From UBA3069 sp050633465 (GTDB lineage: Bacteria; Pseudomonadota; Alphaproteobacteria; Rhodobacterales; Rhodobacteraceae), in contig JBOEGO010000017.1 in NCBI GenBank assembly GCA_050633465.1, forward strand, positions 124,001-188,000: DNA of 64,000 nucleotides, read 5' to 3'. A program made the position numbers and the translations under genes. The notes beneath the pieces are model-generated. The model made no database searches and was not told the DNA's origin. It worked only from the letters and a program-made list of their open reading frames with translations. This document shows positions 51,467 to 59,495 of the stretch, one piece after another (within the stretch, counting starts at the first letter, position 1; each line of letters begins with the position of its first letter).

Positions 51467-52140
51467 GCCTGACCCTGAATGGCCAATGGATGGAGCTGGA
51501 TCTGGGCACGCCTTTGCGCGTGATCAGCTGGGCCATCAACCGCCCCGGTCTGGTCACCGCGCAGCACGTCATCTGGCGCGAGGTGCGCAACGCCGATCTG
51601 CCCCCCGATCTGGATGTAAGCGACTGGTTCAGGGGCGAACTGGCCGCACGGGGGCGCAGCGATGCTGTTGCATTCCTGACCTCGCGCACGCTGGCCCGCC
51701 ACAACCGAACGCAGGCCACGGTGGATGGCATAACCGCCCGCTGCACCGCCACCACGGGCCTGTCCAACGCCGAACGCATCGGCACCCGCACCGATTATTC
51801 CGCCCGCAACTGGGGCACCATCAACCTGTGTGTCAGCCTGTCCATCGGACTGACCGACGCCGCCCTGATCGAAGCAATGTCAATCGCAGCCCAAGCCCGC
51901 ACCGCCGCCGTGATGGACGCCGGCGTGATCCTGCCCGCAGGCATCGCCACGGGCACCGGAACCGACTGCATTGCCGTGGCCGCACCGGCGGGGGATTGCC
52001 CATATGTGGGCCTGCACACCCCGCAAGGCGAGGCATTAGGCCGCACCGTCTATGATGCGATATATCAAGGCGCGATGGATTGGCGTGGTGATTATCCCCA
52101 TGCAAAGGCCCTGCCACTGAAACCAAAGGACACCCCATGA
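51463..52140 (+). CDS. cbiZ: adenosylcobinamide amidohydrolase
   Basis: A 225-residue enzyme that cuts the aminopropanol linker of adenosylcobinamide (or pseudocobalamin) to adenosylcobyric acid, so that an incomplete or foreign corrinoid can be rebuilt. Recognised by TATTGLSNAERIG, the NWGTINLCVSLSIGLTDAAL segment and ATGTGTDCIAVAAP. Located inside the uptake operon, it implies that the organism imports corrinoids other than finished cobalamin. Cytoplasmic, no signal peptide. Confidence 0.9.
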   Translation: MSLTLNGQWMELDLGTPLRVISWAINRPGLVTAQHVIWREVRNADLPPDLDVSDWFRGELAARGRSDAVAFLTSRTLARHNRTQATVDGITARCTATTGLSNAERIGTRTDYSARNWGTINLCVSLSIGLTDAALIEAMSIAAQARTAAVMDAGVILPAGIATGTGTDCIAVAAPAGDCPYVGLHTPQGEALGRTVYDAIYQGAMDWRGDYPHAKALPLKPKDTP

Positions 52141-52775
52141 ACGCCAACCGCCTGCGCGAATTTCTGGAAACCGGCGGGCCCGCGCTGTGGGTCATTGCCG
52201 CGCTGTCGGTGATGACGCTGGCCCTGATCCTGTGGAAGGTCTGGCGCCTGTCGCTGGCGGGCGCATGGGCGGGCAAAGCCACCGAACAGGCCGTCACCCT
52301 GTGGTGCGCGGGCGATGCCGATGCCGCCCTGTCGCTGTTGGCCCCGCGCCGGTCCTTGCGCGCACGGCTGGCGCTGGCCGCGATGCAGGCGCAACAATCA
52401 AACCTATCCCCCGCAGATGCCCGCGAGGAAACAACCCGCGTTGCCAAATCCCTGCTGTCAGGCACCCGTGGCGGTTTGCGTGCGCTGGAATTGATTGCCA
52501 CCATCGCGCCGCTGGTCGGGCTGTTGGGCACGGTTCTGGGCATGATCGAGGCCTTTCAGGCGCTACAGGCCGCAGGCAGCCGCGCCGACCCGTCGGCCCT
52601 TGCTGGCGGCATATGGGAGGCATTGTTGACCACCGCCGCAGGCATGGCCGTGGCCATCCCCGCATCCATGGCGCTGACATGGTTCGAAAGCGTGGTCGAA
52701 CGGGTCCAGACCGATATGGAGGACGCAGCGACGCGTATTTTCACCCGCGCCCCAACCAAGGAGAAACAGGGCTGA
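52137..52775 (+). CDS. exbB: MotA/TolQ/ExbB proton channel protein
   Basis: A 212-residue inner-membrane protein with three helices (about 17-37, 118-142 and 155-180). The family segment LRALELIATIAPLVGLLGTVLGMIEAF is diagnostic, as is the TTAAGMAVAIPASMALTWFE helix. It overlaps cbiZ by four bases and the first exbD by one. It supplies proton-motive energy to TonB for the BtuB receptor. TolQ is excluded by the absence of tolA/tolB/pal around it. Confidence 0.9.
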   Translation: MNANRLREFLETGGPALWVIAALSVMTLALILWKVWRLSLAGAWAGKATEQAVTLWCAGDADAALSLLAPRRSLRARLALAAMQAQQSNLSPADAREETTRVAKSLLSGTRGGLRALELIATIAPLVGLLGTVLGMIEAFQALQAAGSRADPSALAGGIWEALLTTAAGMAVAIPASMALTWFESVVERVQTDMEDAATRIFTRAPTKEKQG

Positions 52776-53158
52776 TGTTCGCCTTTGCCGCCCCGCGCCC
52801 ACGGCGCAAACCCAGCCTGACACCGATGATTGATGTGGTGTTTTTGCTGCTGGTGTTTTTCATGCTGGCGGCACGGTTCGGGGCAGAAAATACCCTGCAA
52901 TTACAGACCTATGGCACGGGTGGAAGCGCCTATTCCGGCCCGCCCCGTCTGGTTGATGTCCTGCCCGGCGGGCTGCGCCTGAACGGGGTGGTGGTCACGA
53001 TGGACGCCCTGTTGGCCGACCTGCCCGCGTTGATGCAGTCAAAGGGCGATACCGTGGTGCTGCGCCCGATGGAGGGCGCGAATTTGCAGGATCTGGTCGA
53101 TGCCATGGCGCCCCTGTCCGCTGCCGGGTTGACCGGCCTGGTTCTGGTGGGGGAATAG
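52775..53158 (+). CDS. exbD: ExbD/TolR family protein, first copy
   Basis: A 127-residue protein with a short cytoplasmic N-terminus, one helix (PMIDVVFLLLVFFMLAARF, with the essential Asp) and a periplasmic domain. The ATG overlaps the exbB stop (TGATG). Its Asp in the helix would carry protons with ExbB. A second, different ExbD follows five bases after. Confidence 0.9.
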   Translation: MFAFAAPRPRRKPSLTPMIDVVFLLLVFFMLAARFGAENTLQLQTYGTGGSAYSGPPRLVDVLPGGLRLNGVVVTMDALLADLPALMQSKGDTVVLRPMEGANLQDLVDAMAPLSAAGLTGLVLVGE

Positions 53159-53162
53159 CGCG

Positions 53163-53543
53163 ATGAATTTCGCCCCCGCCCGCCGTAGACAACGCGCCGA
53201 AAGCATCGTGCCGATGATCAATGTGGTGTTTTTGCTGCTTATTTTCTTTCTTATGACGGCGCAGATTGCCCCGCCTGATCCGTTTGACATCACCCCGCCA
53301 AATGCCGAAGGAGCAGAAGCAGAGGCGCAACCAGATACCCTGTATCTAAGCGCTGGCGCAGAGCTGGCATACGAAGACGCAACAGGCGAGGATGTGTTCA
53401 CCGCACTTGCGCGCCGCACAGCACAGGAGCCGCTGACAATCCGCGCCGATGCCGCCCTACCTGCAACGCGGTTGGCCATGTTGTTACCGCGCCTTAACAC
53501 ATTGGGGATCAACAGTTTTCAGCTGGTCACGGGGGCGCCATGA
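53163..53543 (+). CDS. ExbD/TolR family protein, second copy
   Basis: A 126-residue ExbD-like protein whose helix reads VPMINVVFLLLIFFLMTAQI: the proton-carrying Asp of the usual PMxDVVFLLL motif is Asn here. The periplasmic domain is also different from the first copy. This may be a structural partner in a heterodimer with one active Asp. It overlaps tonB by four bases. Confidence 0.88.
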   Translation: MNFAPARRRQRAESIVPMINVVFLLLIFFLMTAQIAPPDPFDITPPNAEGAEAEAQPDTLYLSAGAELAYEDATGEDVFTALARRTAQEPLTIRADAALPATRLAMLLPRLNTLGINSFQLVTGAP

Positions 53544-54361
53544 TCCGGTTTCTGGAACCCTTTTTCTTTACCTCGATCGCGGTGGCGGGGCATGTGGCGT
53601 TGTTTTCTGCCGCGCCGGTGGGCATGCCCCCCGCCAGTGGCGATCAAGGCAGCACATTGATTTCGCTACAGGCGACACCGCAAAACATGGGCGATCTGGT
53701 CGCCGCATGGAACGCGCCGCCCGAAACCATAACCGAAGTCGCAATGCCCGCGCCCGAGGAGGCTCCAAGCGAGGCAGCGCCAGAAAACACACCCGCGACA
53801 CGCCCTGAAATGGCCGCGCCCGTTATGCCAGCCATGCCGAAAATGGCGCTGCCCCAGCCCGCGCTGGACAGCCCCAGCATCGACACATCCCCTGCAGCGC
53901 AGCCAAAACCAAAACCAAAACCGAAGCCCCCTGTCAAAGCGCAAAAAAAGCCAACAAAATCAACGCCAAAACCCGCCGCAAAATCCAATGCACAGGCGGC
54001 ACAAAAATCGGCTGGCACAGGCAACAAGGGCAACGCGGGCAAAAACGGCACCGCAAAAACCGCCACCAAAAAGGCGGCGAATTCGCCCAAAGCTTTGTCA
54101 CAATGGCATGCGGGAATCAGATCGCGGATTGAACGCAAAAAACGCGCACCGCGCAATTGTCGCGCCTCTGGCACGGCGAAACTGCGGATAAAGGTCGCGA
54201 CCTCGGGCCAGGTTGTCGGGCTGTCAATGGCGCAAAGTTCAGGAAATGCGGCGCTGGACAAGGCGGCGATTTCTGCGGCACGCGGGGCGCGCCTGCCTGC
54301 GGCCCCGCGCGGTGTCAGCGGGGCCACAACAGTAATTTTACCGATCCGGTTCAAGTGCTAG
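53540..54361 (+). CDS. tonB: TonB family energy transducer
   Basis: A 273-residue protein anchored by an N-terminal helix (about 8-25). A long Pro/Lys-rich spacer includes PKPKPKPKPPVKAQ, and the C-terminal domain has SQWHAGIRSRIERKKRAPR and GTAKLRIKVATSGQVVGLSM typical of TonB family C-termini. It should contact the BtuB TonB box. With exbB and two exbD genes it makes the operon energetically self-sufficient. It is 23 bases from the convergent znuA stop. Confidence 0.9.
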   Translation: MIRFLEPFFFTSIAVAGHVALFSAAPVGMPPASGDQGSTLISLQATPQNMGDLVAAWNAPPETITEVAMPAPEEAPSEAAPENTPATRPEMAAPVMPAMPKMALPQPALDSPSIDTSPAAQPKPKPKPKPPVKAQKKPTKSTPKPAAKSNAQAAQKSAGTGNKGNAGKNGTAKTATKKAANSPKALSQWHAGIRSRIERKKRAPRNCRASGTAKLRIKVATSGQVVGLSMAQSSGNAALDKAAISAARGARLPAAPRGVSGATTVILPIRFKC

Positions 54362-54384
54362 CAAGGGGCGGATGCCTGCCGCTA

Positions 54385-55383
54385 TCACTTTGTAGGTGCG
54401 AGACATTTCACGAAACTATCCGCGATGCTTTGCAGGGTTTGACCATATAAGTCGGGGCCCAGATCATGCGAGGTTCCAAGCGGGTCCAGCACGCCTTTGG
54501 TCACCAGATCACCGAACACACTGTCGATAATGCGGTCGTTGAACTGCGGTTCGGACATGGCGCAAGTGATGCCGCCATCCGTCACGACGGCGCGCAATTC
54601 GGCCACGCGCGAGGCACTGGCGCGGGTGGCATCGGACAGGTTCAACGCGCCTGCGGCATGCACCCCGAAACGGGTTTCGTAATACTGATAGGCGTCATGG
54701 AACACGATAAACGGGCGGTCGTGCAGCGGGGCCAGATCGGCCTGTAACCGCGCAGTCAGCGCCGTCATATCCGCGATTCCATCGGTGGCATTTTGCGCAT
54801 ATTTTTCAGCATTTTCAGGATCCAGGCGGGATAGCTCGGCTGCGATCACCGCCATCCAGATGCTGGCATTTTGCGGGTCCAGCCATGCGTGGGGATCCTG
54901 GCCATCATGCCCGTGATCATGGTCGTCATGGTCGTCGTGATCGTCGTGGTCATCGTGGTCGGCATGATCGTCGTGGTTTTTGTGTTCTTCCTCATCCGCA
55001 TGGCCATCATGATCATGGGATTCAAACAGCACTGTGTCACGGCGATCCAGCAACAGGGTTTGCGGGTTTTCCAACAGTTCGATCGACAGGGCATCGGGTG
55101 CCAATCCTGAAATACGGGCCTCTAGCCAAGGGGTTAGGTCAGCCCCCAGCCAAACCACCATATCGGCGGATTGCAGGTTTGCTGCCTCTTGCGGGGTCAG
55201 GGAATATTCGTGCGGCGACGCCCCCTGACGCACGATCAATGACGGTTCGCCCACGCCCTGCATCACAGTCGCCACCAATGAATGCACCGGCGCGATGTCA
55301 GTGACCACATTCGGGGTCTGAGCATACGAAACGCCGGTGAAAACATACAAAGCGTATAAAACGGGGGGTAGTTTCTGTAACAT
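54385..55383 (-). CDS. znuA: zinc ABC transporter substrate-binding protein ZnuA
   Basis: A 332-residue periplasmic zinc-binding protein with a signal peptide to about residue 21. Zinc ligands His34 (IAPVHS), His58 (SPHEY) and His165 (DPHAWLDP) are visible. Between about residues 123 and 165 is an Asp/His-rich flexible loop (repeats of DDHD), typical of ZnuA and thought to capture zinc. Divergent from zur across 94 bases containing a palindromic Zur box. Confidence 0.93.
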   Translation of the reverse strand: MLQKLPPVLYALYVFTGVSYAQTPNVVTDIAPVHSLVATVMQGVGEPSLIVRQGASPHEYSLTPQEAANLQSADMVVWLGADLTPWLEARISGLAPDALSIELLENPQTLLLDRRDTVLFESHDHDGHADEEEHKNHDDHADHDDHDDHDDHDDHDHGHDGQDPHAWLDPQNASIWMAVIAAELSRLDPENAEKYAQNATDGIADMTALTARLQADLAPLHDRPFIVFHDAYQYYETRFGVHAAGALNLSDATRASASRVAELRAVVTDGGITCAMSEPQFNDRIIDSVFGDLVTKGVLDPLGTSHDLGPDLYGQTLQSIADSFVKCLAPTK

Positions 55384-55431
55384 TGGGGCTTTCCTTACGC
55401 CAAATTCCGGTCGCGGGCAGCAGTAACTGTT

Positions 55432-55443
55432 ATGTTATAACAT
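55432..55443. promoter_or_regulatory. Zur-box palindrome between znuA and zur
   Basis: ATGTTATAACAT is a perfect 12-base palindrome, set in GTTATGTTATAACATTGC. It fits the core of alphaproteobacterial Zur boxes (ATGTTATANTATAACAT-like). It sits 49 bases from the znuA ATG and 35 bases from the zur ATG, so Zur with zinc would repress both directions. Confidence 0.8.
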
Positions 55444-55477
55444 TGCAAATGGAAAAATCCTGCGCTAATTCATTCCC

Positions 55478-55954
55478 ATGACAAACAGTTTCGCCAGCCA
55501 TGACCACAGCCACTGCGTGAGCGACGCCCTGACACAGGCCGATACGCATTGCGCCGAAAACCGATTGCAACTGACGCCGGTGCGCCGCCGCGTGTTGGAA
55601 ATCTTGCTGCGAAAACATCGCGCCATGGGGGCCTATGACATTCTGGCCGTGCTGGACGACGAGGGGCTGGGATCGCAACCGCCCGTCGCCTATCGTGCGC
55701 TGTCGTTTCTGGTGGAACACGGGTTTGCCCATAAGGTAGAACAGTTGAACGCCTATGTCGCCTGCACCCATTCCGAAACCCGCCATACCCCTGTGTTTCT
55801 GATCTGCAAGGGCTGTGGCATGGTCGAGGAGGCCAAAGCCGACAGCAATGACGGACCACTGGGCAGGATCGCCGCCGACACGGGTTTCAAGATCGAACAC
55901 GCGGTGATCGAAGCGCAAGGGCTGTGCCCGCAATGTCAGGCAGGCGCGGTATGA
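55478..55954 (+). CDS. zur: zinc uptake regulator (Fur family)
   Basis: A 158-residue metal-dependent repressor. The winged HTH is around QLTPVRRRVLEILLRKH and PPVAYRALSFLVEHGFAHKV; the structural zinc site is formed by CKGC and CPQC. An N-terminal His-rich run (SHDHSHC) precedes it. First gene of zur-znuC-znuB; overlaps znuC by four bases. Confidence 0.92.
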   Translation: MTNSFASHDHSHCVSDALTQADTHCAENRLQLTPVRRRVLEILLRKHRAMGAYDILAVLDDEGLGSQPPVAYRALSFLVEHGFAHKVEQLNAYVACTHSETRHTPVFLICKGCGMVEEAKADSNDGPLGRIAADTGFKIEHAVIEAQGLCPQCQAGAV

Positions 55955-56763
55955 GGCTGGTCACCCTGACCGATATGTCGGTGAAACACGGCGGGCATCA
56001 GGCGCTGAGCCATGTCGATCTGGATGTGAACGCCGGTGAAATCGTGACCATAGTCGGGCCGAACGGGTCGGGCAAATCCACATTGTTGCGGGCTGTGATT
56101 GGCGCAGTGAAACCCGACGCGGGGCAGATCACGCGCGCCGACGGATTGCGCATTGGATACGTGCCGCAAAAGCTGCAAATTGATCCGACCCTGCCCATGA
56201 CGGTAGAGCGGTTTTTATCGCTGCCGCGCCGTCATTCCCGGGCCGAGGTCACAGAGGCATTGCAAAACGCCGGCCTGCAAGATCTGCGCAAGCGCCAGAT
56301 GACCGACCTGTCGGGCGGGCAATTCCAGCGGGTGTTGCTGGCCCGCGCATTGATCGAAAAACCGCAGCTGTTGCTGCTGGACGAGGCAACGCAGGGGTTG
56401 GATCAGGTCGGATCGGCCGCGTTTTATCGCCAGATCGAAGAGGTGCGCAGCAATATGGGTTGCGCCATTTTGATGGTCAGCCACGAATTGCATGTGGTGA
56501 TGAGCGCATCGGATCGCGTGATCTGTTTGAACGGCCATGTCTGTTGCCATGGCACGCCTGAAATCGTGGCCTCGGCACCGGAATACCGTGCGCTGTTTGG
56601 CAGCGGCACGCAGGGGGCGCTGGCCCTGTATCGCCACGAACATTCGCATTCCCACGATCTGGTCGGGCATGACGATTGCGGGCACGACCATGGGCACGGG
56701 CATGACGATTGCGGGCACGACCACGGGCACGGACACGATAAGGACGCGCAGAATGCTGGATGA
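55951..56763 (+). CDS. znuC: zinc ABC transporter ATP-binding protein ZnuC with His-rich tail
   Basis: A 270-residue ATPase with Walker A GPNGSGKST, signature LSGGQFQRVLLARAL and Walker B LLLLDEATQGLD. The C-terminal 40 residues are His/Asp/Gly-rich with two copies of DDCGHDHGHGH, coded by a 33-base tandem repeat. The tail may sense or buffer cytosolic zinc. Starts within the zur stop (ATGA) and overlaps znuB by 11 bases. Confidence 0.93.
   Translation: MRLVTLTDMSVKHGGHQALSHVDLDVNAGEIVTIVGPNGSGKSTLLRAVIGAVKPDAGQITRADGLRIGYVPQKLQIDPTLPMTVERFLSLPRRHSRAEVTEALQNAGLQDLRKRQMTDLSGGQFQRVLLARALIEKPQLLLLDEATQGLDQVGSAAFYRQIEEVRSNMGCAILMVSHELHVVMSASDRVICLNGHVCCHGTPEIVASAPEYRALFGSGTQGALALYRHEHSHSHDLVGHDDCGHDHGHGHDDCGHDHGHGHDKDAQNAG
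56668..56733 (+). repeat. 33-base tandem duplication in the znuC tail
   Basis: Units 56668-56700 and 56701-56733 differ at two positions. Each encodes HDDCGHDHGHG. Expansion or contraction of such in-frame repeats changes the number of metal-binding residues. Confidence 0.9.
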
Positions 56764-57550
56764 TTTCATGGTGCGCGCGCCGCTGGCGGGGCTGGGCGTG
56801 GCGCTGGCGGCGGCACCTTTGGGGTGTTTCGTGGTGTGGCGGCGCATGGCCTATTTCGGGGATGCGACTGCGCATGCCTCGATCCTGGGGGTGGCGCTGG
56901 CGCTGGCGCTGTCGGTGTCGGTGTTTGCGGGGGCCGTGGGGGTTGCGTTGTTGATGGCGCTGACGGTTTCGGCCCTGACCGGGCGCGGTTACGCGATGGA
57001 CACATTGCTGGGCGTCATGGCGCATTCGGCGCTGGCATTCGGATTGGTTGCCGTGTCGTTTTTACCCGGAGTGCGCATTGATTTGATGTCATATCTGTTC
57101 GGCGAAATTCTGGCGGTGACCAAGGGCGATCTGGCGGTGATCTGGGGCGGGGCTGCATTGGTGATGGCGCTGATCGGCTGGCGCTGGAACGCCTTGCTGA
57201 CCGCCACATTAAACGAGGATCTGGCGCATTCTGCGGGGCTGGACCCGAAACGCGAACAACTGGTGCTGACCGTGGCGCTGGCGCTGGTGGTGGCCGTTGC
57301 GATCAAGGTGGTCGGGGTTTTGCTGATTGCGGCGCTGTTGATCATTCCCGCTGCGGCGGCCCGCACGCTGGCCCGCACGCCCGAATCCATGGCGGTGATG
57401 GCGGCGGTGATTGGCGCGGTTGCCGCCTTTGTCGGTTTTTACGCCGCGTTCTATTTTGGCACGCAGGCGGGGCCGACCATCGTGTGCTGTGCCACGCTGA
57501 TTTTCGCGGCTTTGACGCTGGCCTCAGCGGCGCGGGGCAAGCGGGGGTAA
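56753..57550 (+). CDS. znuB: zinc ABC transporter permease ZnuB
   Basis: A 265-residue inner-membrane protein of the ABC-3 family with about eight helices. MAYFGDATAHASILGVALAL, DLMSYLFGEILAVTKGDL and GVLLIAALLIIPAAAARTLA are family landmarks. The start at 56753 lies 11 bases inside znuC; the longer frame is not used. It completes the ZnuABC importer. Confidence 0.93.
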   Translation: MLDDFMVRAPLAGLGVALAAAPLGCFVVWRRMAYFGDATAHASILGVALALALSVSVFAGAVGVALLMALTVSALTGRGYAMDTLLGVMAHSALAFGLVAVSFLPGVRIDLMSYLFGEILAVTKGDLAVIWGGAALVMALIGWRWNALLTATLNEDLAHSAGLDPKREQLVLTVALALVVAVAIKVVGVLLIAALLIIPAAAARTLARTPESMAVMAAVIGAVAAFVGFYAAFYFGTQAGPTIVCCATLIFAALTLASAARGKRG

Positions 57551-57624
57551 GCGGGGCAAGCCTGCCTCTTGGGCTTTGGCCTGGGGTGTTATAGGCTGGG
57601 TTCAGCGTTGTTTAGGGGAATGCC

Positions 57625-59319
57625 ATGCCTGATCTGTCACAGTTGATCGACCAAGGGCGCGGCGTTGCGCCCGCCGATATCGTGCTGCGCGGGGGCAAGG
57701 TGTTTTGCCTGATCACTGGCGAACTTCTGGATGGTGACGTGGCGATTTGCGGCGATACCATTGTCGGCATTTGCGATGATTACGAGGGACGGCAGGTCAT
57801 TGATGTGACGGGGCAGATTCTGGTGCCCGGTTTCATCGACACCCACCTGCATATCGAAAGTTCGATGGTGACCCCGTTTGAATTTGACCGCTGTGTTCTG
57901 CCACGCGGCGTCACCACCGCCATTTGCGATCCACATGAAATTGCCAATGTGATCGGGCCGGACGGCATCGGCTATTTTCAGGATGCCGCGATGCGCACCC
58001 TGATGGACATTCGGGTGCAATTGTCATCCTGCGTGCCATCGACGGATATGGAAACATCGGGGGCGGAAATTCTGGCCGATGACCTGCGCCCGCTGATGGG
58101 CCACCCGCAGGGCATCGGGCTGGCGGAATTCATGAATTACCCCGGTGTGTTGTTCAAAGACCCCGATGCGCTGGCCAAGCTGGAGCTGTTTCGCGGAGGC
58201 CATATTGACGGGCATTGCCCGCAATTGTCGGGGCGGGATTTGAACGGTTATATCGCGGCGGGCATTCGCACCGAACACGAGGCCACCACCGCGGATGAAG
58301 CCCGCGAGAAGCTGCGCAAGGGGATGCGGGTGCTGATCCGCGAAGGATCGGTTTCAAAGGATCTACACGCGCTGGCCGAGGTATTGGACGAGCGCACAGC
58401 CCCCTATATGTGCCTGTGCACCGATGACCGGAACCCGTTGGACATCGCCGAACATGGCCATCTGGATTACATGATCCGCGAATTGATCCGGCTGGGGGTG
58501 CCTGCGCTGGCGGTCTATCGCGCTGCGTCGCTATCGGGGGCAGAGGCATTCGGGCTAAAGGATCGCGGCCAGATCGCGCCGGGGAAACGGGCCGATATCG
58601 TGGTTCTGGACAGTCTGGAGGGCTGCAATGCCGCCCGCGTGTTCAGCGGCGGGATCGAGGCAACCCCCGACAATTTCGCGAAGCGTGAAATGGTAGCGCC
58701 CATCGGGCGGCAATCGGTCAAGGCGCCCAGGGTCACCCCCGAGGATTTCCGCAGCCCCGCCAACAGCAGCACAACGGATGTGATCGGTATTATCGAGGGC
58801 AAGATCATCACCGAGCATCTTCACGAGGATATCGTGATCGAGGATGGCGACAAACGCCCCGACCCAGCCCGCGACCTGATCCGCATTGCGGTGGTCGAAC
58901 GCCACGGCAAGAACGGCAATATCGCCACGGGTTTTGTGCGCGGGTTCGGGTTACAGCGCGGCGCGATTGCATCGACCGTGTGCCACGACCACCACAACAT
59001 CGCCGTGGTCGGCGCGGATTACGCCGATATGGCGCTGGCCGCGAACCGTTTATCAGACATCGAGGGCGGGTTTGTGGTGGCAATGGGCGGCAAGGTTCTG
59101 GCCGAATGCCCCCTGCCTGTTGCCGGATTGATGAGCCTCGCGCCATTCGAAGAGGTCCATGCGCAACTGTCCGCCCTGCGCGAGGCCGCAAAATCGCTGG
59201 GCGTCACATTGGAAGAGCCGTTTTTGCAACTGGCGTTTCTGGCGCTTCCGGTGATTCCCGCGTTGAAAATCACCGACAGGGGGCTGGTTGATGTGGTGAA
59301 GTTCGAGATCATCCCCTAA
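57625..59319 (+). CDS. ade: adenine deaminase
   Basis: A 564-residue metallo-amidohydrolase converting adenine to hypoxanthine and ammonia. Metal ligands: PGFIDTHLHIESS, HIDGHCP and the Asp in CLCTDDRNPLD. The C-terminal domain IVVVGADYADMALAANRL-like block (AVVGADYADMALAANRL) is typical of Ade rather than other amidohydrolases. Monocistronic between znuB and the fadJ-like gene. The start is the ATG at 57625 after AGGGGAATGCC. Confidence 0.93.
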   Translation: MPDLSQLIDQGRGVAPADIVLRGGKVFCLITGELLDGDVAICGDTIVGICDDYEGRQVIDVTGQILVPGFIDTHLHIESSMVTPFEFDRCVLPRGVTTAICDPHEIANVIGPDGIGYFQDAAMRTLMDIRVQLSSCVPSTDMETSGAEILADDLRPLMGHPQGIGLAEFMNYPGVLFKDPDALAKLELFRGGHIDGHCPQLSGRDLNGYIAAGIRTEHEATTADEAREKLRKGMRVLIREGSVSKDLHALAEVLDERTAPYMCLCTDDRNPLDIAEHGHLDYMIRELIRLGVPALAVYRAASLSGAEAFGLKDRGQIAPGKRADIVVLDSLEGCNAARVFSGGIEATPDNFAKREMVAPIGRQSVKAPRVTPEDFRSPANSSTTDVIGIIEGKIITEHLHEDIVIEDGDKRPDPARDLIRIAVVERHGKNGNIATGFVRGFGLQRGAIASTVCHDHHNIAVVGADYADMALAANRLSDIEGGFVVAMGGKVLAECPLPVAGLMSLAPFEEVHAQLSALREAAKSLGVTLEEPFLQLAFLALPVIPALKITDRGLVDVVKFEIIP

Positions 59320-59355
59320 CCCTGCTTGCCGCGCCAATAACCCCACGTCACGCCA

Positions 59356-59385
59356 GCAATTCCGCACCGCAAAAGGCAATTCCGC
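59356..59385. promoter_or_regulatory. GCAATTCCGC direct repeat, candidate operator of the fadJ-like operon
   Basis: GCAATTCCGC occurs at 59356-59365 and 59376-59385, 20 bases apart. The first continues as TTCCGCACCGCAAAAG, matching sites upstream of the DmdB-like ligase and, more loosely, of the acyl-CoA dehydrogenase operon. It is about 110 bases before the fadJ-like start. Confidence 0.5.
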
Positions 59386-59495
59386 CGGATTGACGCAGCG
59401 CTGCACGCGCTCTACCTTCACACGTCAAAGGGGAGGAGTTGCGGGGCACGTTAGCCCGCCTTCCTCTGTCATGTGAGCAAGACAAAGGACTGCAA

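Noticed and set aside
52137..54361. Tol-Pal system (tolQ-tolR-tolA)
   Set aside because: No tolB or pal follows, the C-terminal protein has a TonB-type domain, and the genes overlap a B12 uptake operon.
56668..56733. Possible CRISPR-like repeat
   Set aside because: Only two adjacent units without spacers, in frame inside znuC and encoding a His-rich tail.
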